Assembly: GCA_018136815.1 (NCBI GenBank)
Contig: CM030941.1
Location: 2,478,993 to 2,542,992, forward strand
Source: Isochrysis galbana
Taxonomy: Eukaryota; Haptophyta; Isochrysidales; Isochrysidaceae
Direction of reading: 5' to 3'
Length of the DNA: 64,000 nucleotides
The notes under the pieces were generated by a model. That model saw nothing but the letters and a program-made list of their open reading frames with translations. It was not told the origin of the DNA and did no database searches. Shown here in pieces: positions 60,400 through 64,000 of this stretch; within the stretch, counting starts at the first letter, position 1, and each line of letters begins with the position of its first letter. Both the position numbers and the translations under genes were made by a program.

Positions 60400-61245
60400 G
60401 CGTCTAGCGCTCGTGACGGCGATACAGTGACTCTAGGCAAGGACGACGTTGCCACACTCAGGGTAGGACCGAGGTATCTACAACAAAACACGATTTATGT
60501 TTAAACAATTCCAAAAACAAGGGTTGACAAGAGGGGGTCGAAATCAAGACCCCACTAGCAACTCTCGGTTTTTTTTCGGAGCAACCCCTCCCCCATGCGC
60601 GCCCATCTCGCGGCGCCGTGCCAGTCACCGCGAGCTCCGCGGGTGGCCCTGGTAGCGTGTTCGGCGGTCCACTGGTAAGCCGATGAGCCGCCGCGCCCTC
60701 GTGCCGCCCTTCCCCTGCTTCTCCGGGCCTGGCGCGGCCAACCTCGTCATGATGTCGCCTCATACCAGCTACTTTATTAGGCCAAATAGGTTTAGTCAGG
60801 CGGCTCTAGATACCCTCGGAGATGAGGCGGCGAGCCGTTCAGTGTGCGTAAAGCGACCACAGGCTGAGAAAACTCCCCCCCCCCCCCCCCCCCCTCCCAA
60901 AAAAAAGCGACCACGGAGGCCAGGCGATTTTGTCTATGGGGCACTTGATGCGCCGCCGCGGCGCGGAACAGCGAGGAACGGCGCGAAACCGATCTCGGAG
61001 CGCGGCGGTTTCTCACATGAAACAGGAGCCACAATTCACGTGAGAGTTGGGACCGGAGGACATTCCTTCGTTTCTTCACGCGCTACTCTCTACGGAGCCG
61101 GGCTGGCGGTGCCCCGCTACTCCCTCTCCTCCCTCGTGTGGCCTGCCGCCCATTTGAGAGAAGCCCACAGTCGCCGACTCTGCCGCGCACATTGTCCACC
61201 CGCGACGCCAGCTCGCCGGAGGACACCCCCTCCCTGAGGCCCGCG
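60400..61245. other. No gene supported
   Basis: An AT-rich part near 60480-60570 and a C homopolymer at 60880-60897 are the notable features. A plus frame from 60683 is Pro/Arg-rich and not convincing. Confidence 0.4.
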
Positions 61246-62286
61246 ATGCCCTCCGCCAACTCCACCTCGAGGCCGCCTCCCACACGCATCCTGGTCGCCG
61301 TGTGCTGCGGTGCATCCACATTCGCCCACGATATGCTCGGAATCCTCGCGAGGGGGTGCCTCTTCTCGCCGGGCAAGGAGCTGACCAAAGCGAATAACCT
61401 GCGCGCCTCAGTCATGACTCACTTGCACACCAACTACACCACCCCTCTCGTTGCGTTTCAGCAATTTGAGAGCTTGGCAGCAAGCAGAGGAGACCAGGCA
61501 CTGTTCTTCACCGCAATCCTAACGGACGATTCGGTCGTGCTCGGCGCACCCACATTATCCCTGAAAGCTAAAGAAAAGTTGCCGCATTTGTTTCTCGACC
61601 CGCTCATGACCCCTGCACTCTCAGCGATTCGGCCTTACGCTGTTTGGGCACACCGCAATGTGTTGGACATGGCTCTTTGTAGAGTTCTAGACTGCTTTGG
61701 GTTCGGCAACGATGTCGAGGCAGTCTTCCTCAATGGGACAACCTCGGGCCTGTGTTTTGCTCGGCGATTCAGCGACGTGAGGCTGTACGTGCGTATCAAG
61801 GACTTCGAGGGGTTTGCCCAAAGGCTGCAGAGAGTGGTTGATATATGGGCGGAAATCCCGACCGCTCTGACCAGCTTAGGTATTTCCCGCGATAATCACG
61901 TGAGCGCAGTCGCGGTCGAGGAGCTTGCGGGATTCCAGTACGAGGCGACTCCAGGCAATTATACTGCCAGAGCGGTCATGGCGTGGAAGACCGTCATGAC
62001 CGGCCTCAATATTCCGGTGACGGAGAGCACCATCAAAGGCCTCATGGTGGAGATGACGGCGACGCACGGGGTGCGGGTAGATGAGCTATATTCTGAACGG
62101 ATATGGGCCCCATCCGGCGAAAATGGTCTGCAGACTTCGGTGACACAGCTAGTAGAGAAATTCGGGTACCGGCGTTCTCCTGAGAGCTTGCTTGTTGATT
62201 GGAGCATACCTCAAACTGAGAAGCTCGCGAGGTCGATGCCAAGGCATCATTTGAACAAGGGACAAGGCATGAATACCCGCATGTGA
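61246..62286 (+). CDS. Hypothetical protein, 346 residues
   Basis: A single-exon frame. I take the ATG at 61246 because the frame upstream offers only GTG. A short polar start is followed by a hydrophobic strand (TRILVAVCCGASTFAHDMLG), then an alternating helix/strand pattern suggesting an alpha/beta fold: GDQALFFTAILTDDSVVLGA, VEAVFLNGTTSGLCFARRFS, LYVRIKDFEGFAQRLQRVVD, then VSAVAVEELAGFQYEA and a Met/Glu-rich C-terminal half ending SLLVDWSIPQTEKLARSMPR. Codon bias equals that of the recognised genes and there are no stops, so I believe it is real, but I recognise no domain. Confidence 0.6.
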   Translation: MPSANSTSRPPPTRILVAVCCGASTFAHDMLGILARGCLFSPGKELTKANNLRASVMTHLHTNYTTPLVAFQQFESLAASRGDQALFFTAILTDDSVVLGAPTLSLKAKEKLPHLFLDPLMTPALSAIRPYAVWAHRNVLDMALCRVLDCFGFGNDVEAVFLNGTTSGLCFARRFSDVRLYVRIKDFEGFAQRLQRVVDIWAEIPTALTSLGISRDNHVSAVAVEELAGFQYEATPGNYTARAVMAWKTVMTGLNIPVTESTIKGLMVEMTATHGVRVDELYSERIWAPSGENGLQTSVTQLVEKFGYRRSPESLLVDWSIPQTEKLARSMPRHHLNKGQGMNTRM

Positions 62287-62740
62287 GTCAAGTCCCTCTG
62301 AGTGCATCTTCTGATAACGTTCCACGTTGTGGGATGCACATTGTTTGAGTCTATCGAAATGCCTAGGCGTAACCGGCGTCTAAGCGCCGCCAGTGCTGTC
62401 TGTGCTGTGCGCACAACTAAGTTTATATTATTTTCAATAGGGCGGTCAAACAATGACTTATAAAAAAAACATCTGAAGATTCTGGGCTACACACCTACTA
62501 TTGCCTGGGTATCCCCTCTCTACTTACACCGCCCTTAAATTCCCTCCCTCCACCTCTTCCCCTGCCCCCCTTCATTCCTTGGTCTTCGGTTTCCGGGGTC
62601 CGGCCCTGGTGCCCTACCTAAGGCCTGGTTCGGAGTGTGGGGGCCGGGCAGGCCTGTTGTCGTCTTTCGTGGCCTGCGTCCCTCTCGGGTTCGCGTTGGT
62701 CATCTGCGTTCCGTCAGGCTCTTGTCGTCTCTAGTGAGTC
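62287..62740. other. No gene; small MITE-like repeat piece
   Basis: AGGGCGGTCAAACAATGACT followed by AAAACATCTGAAGATTCTGG (62441-62490) repeats parts of 56270-56385. The rest is C/T-rich. Confidence 0.4.
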
Positions 62741-63905
62741 CTAAGTTCTCTGTGCCCCTGGCTTATTCGCCGTCTTTTCGTCACTCCTTGTGCTCCCCTC
62801 GACCGCGTGTGCTATCCCTAGCTTGGTGGCTAGCTCCACTAGCTCCTCGCTGGGTTTGAGCCCACCCTTGTCGTTCAAAGTAAAAACGGGTCTCAAGTAG
62901 CTTATGTCTATTCTTTTTTTGGGTTGCCTACCCATGCCCGCTTGGGCGGTTCTCGTCGAGTCTGTTCCGGTTGCGAAGACAAATGCTTTGCTCAGTGTGG
63001 TGTACCTCTCTATCGTTCTTATCAATATCGATTCTTCCGAGAATTTTATGCCGTCGTAGTGAATTTTATAAAAGTCTGTGATGATATATCTCCACGCTAA
63101 TAGATACAGTGTATATATCGCCTTCGGGGCGTCCCCCTTCGGCCTTCGGGTAGATGAACAGATTGTCGACAATGCAGTCTTCTCTGCTTTTTTCCGCCTT
63201 AGGTGAGAACCTGGCGACTTTGTTCAGCGCGCATAATATGTTGGTTATCCCCAGGCATTCGCCAAGGTGTGTCGAGGATTCGTCCATTTCTCCACATATG
63301 CGGCACGTGTTGGTTCTATCTGGGAATCGGTTGTACGTGCCCACTCGCCTATGTGTGATGTGCTTGAAATGTTGGTGCATATCGCGCGCCGTCACCAATG
63401 GGGATGTGTACAGCCTCGCTAGGTGCGCCCAAGTGTCTTCGGGTATCCGAATTTTTTTTTCCCATTTGGTGGGCCCTGCATGTCGTTTTCGTTTTCGGGT
63501 CGTTTGTTGGAGGGCTTCGGTCAGATGTTCCACTCCGGTCTCGTCTAGCGGTGTTTTGCCGTCTAGCGTGTATTCGTCTGCCAGCGGATATTCGAGTCTT
63601 TTGTTAGATTTATAGCCCTCTCCCCATTGTGCCGGCGGGGAGGTGTCTAGGTTCTCGGGCGCGCTGGGATATTTCTTCCGGTCCCAATCGCGATCAGAGA
63701 CATTGAGCATGAAAGCATCAAAAATAGCCTCACCAGAATTCTGTGAGGAGTTGCTCAAAATCTCATGGTCTGACAGTGAAGTGGCCATGAATGGCGCCTT
63801 TTCCAAGTCCTGGCCTGCCAAATGACCAGCAGTCCAATTTTGGTTCGCGTGATGCCACCCTGTGAAGATGGAATGCCACCCTGTGAAGAGAGAACGGGAC
63901 ACCAA
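62741..63905 (-). pseudogene. LINE C-terminal region with RVT-type zinc finger
   Basis: The minus frame from about 63905 contains WEKKIRIPEDTWAHLARLYT, HFKHITHRRVGTYNRFPDRT and CRICGEMDESSTHLGEC (zinc finger), homologous to 12113-12619. A one-base shift near 63110 leads to YLLAWRYIITDFYKIHYDGI and the final FTLNDKGGLKPSEELVELAT. The reverse transcriptase core would lie beyond the window's right edge. Confidence 0.7.
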
Positions 63906-64000
63906 GAGGCCTCGGCGCTTTCGGTTCCTCGAGCGGTGGAGATGGCACCAGATTGCATCTGGAACAAGGGAGTGACCAGCCGTGCCAGCAGGGACGAAAT

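Noticed and set aside
60683-61237. 184-codon plus frame in front of the 61246 gene
   Set aside because: Pro/Arg-rich, spans a C homopolymer, overlaps the real gene's leader and has no family features.

Overview
The window looks like nuclear DNA of a unicellular eukaryotic alga. The reasons are GT-AG introns of 76 to 271 nt in recognisable genes, a GC-rich base composition, very long CT/GA and G/C runs, dense retrotransposon debris and giant-virus-like fragments. A haptophyte or a similar secondary-plastid alga is my best guess. That guess rests on gene style, not on a marker gene. I found no rRNA gene, no convincing tRNA gene and no bacterial operon, CRISPR array or plasmid feature.

About ten host-type genes can be supported: an NCA2-like mitochondrial membrane protein (2535-5144 +), a small multi-pass membrane protein (9500-10249 +), a four-exon coiled-coil protein (14941-17100 -), a two-exon membrane-anchored ATP-grasp enzyme (26515-27853 +), a fibronectin-III-like Cys-rich protein (36986-38389 -), a type II membrane glycosyltransferase-like protein (39656-41851 -), a Ser/Thr protein kinase (45884-46990 +), a three-exon divergent cyclophilin (49140-50108 -), a HEAT/TOG-type protein (54524-55834 -) and an unrecognised 346-residue protein (61246-62286 +). 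Several start just downstream of a long homopurine or homopyrimidine tract. They do not form an obvious pathway; the common thread is membrane, secretory and cytoskeletal function.

Most of the remainder is mobile DNA: Ty1/copia-type fragments whose LTRs begin with TGTCG followed by an inverted repeat (6457, 32396, 42898, 52488, 57782); truncated head-to-tail LTR/gag arrays (19.6-22.0 kb, 56.6-58.4 kb) and an RNase-H-only mini-element (7.0-8.1 kb); a LINE family (ORF1 at 17582-18577; reverse transcriptase pieces at 12.1-14.3, 19.0-19.6 and 62.7-63.9 kb); and a TTAA-flanked piggyBac-like element (23059-26173) that carries only an acidic SAP-like/transposase-N-terminal-like protein. A roughly 200-bp short repeat recurs at six places.

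The most unusual region is 28.5-36.7 kb. Two long direct repeats, built on about 165-bp tandem units with a CCCCCGCGGGGG palindrome, enclose intronless virus-style genes: a three-knot Cys-rich membrane protein, an intact 211-residue hypothetical protein, an ankyrin fragment, a GDPHLVFAHGG domain fragment and broken ORFs. A second oddity is a set of 90-190 bp islands, each saturated with its own short word in both orientations (TGACTA, GAGTA, TAAGAC, CGTATTT).
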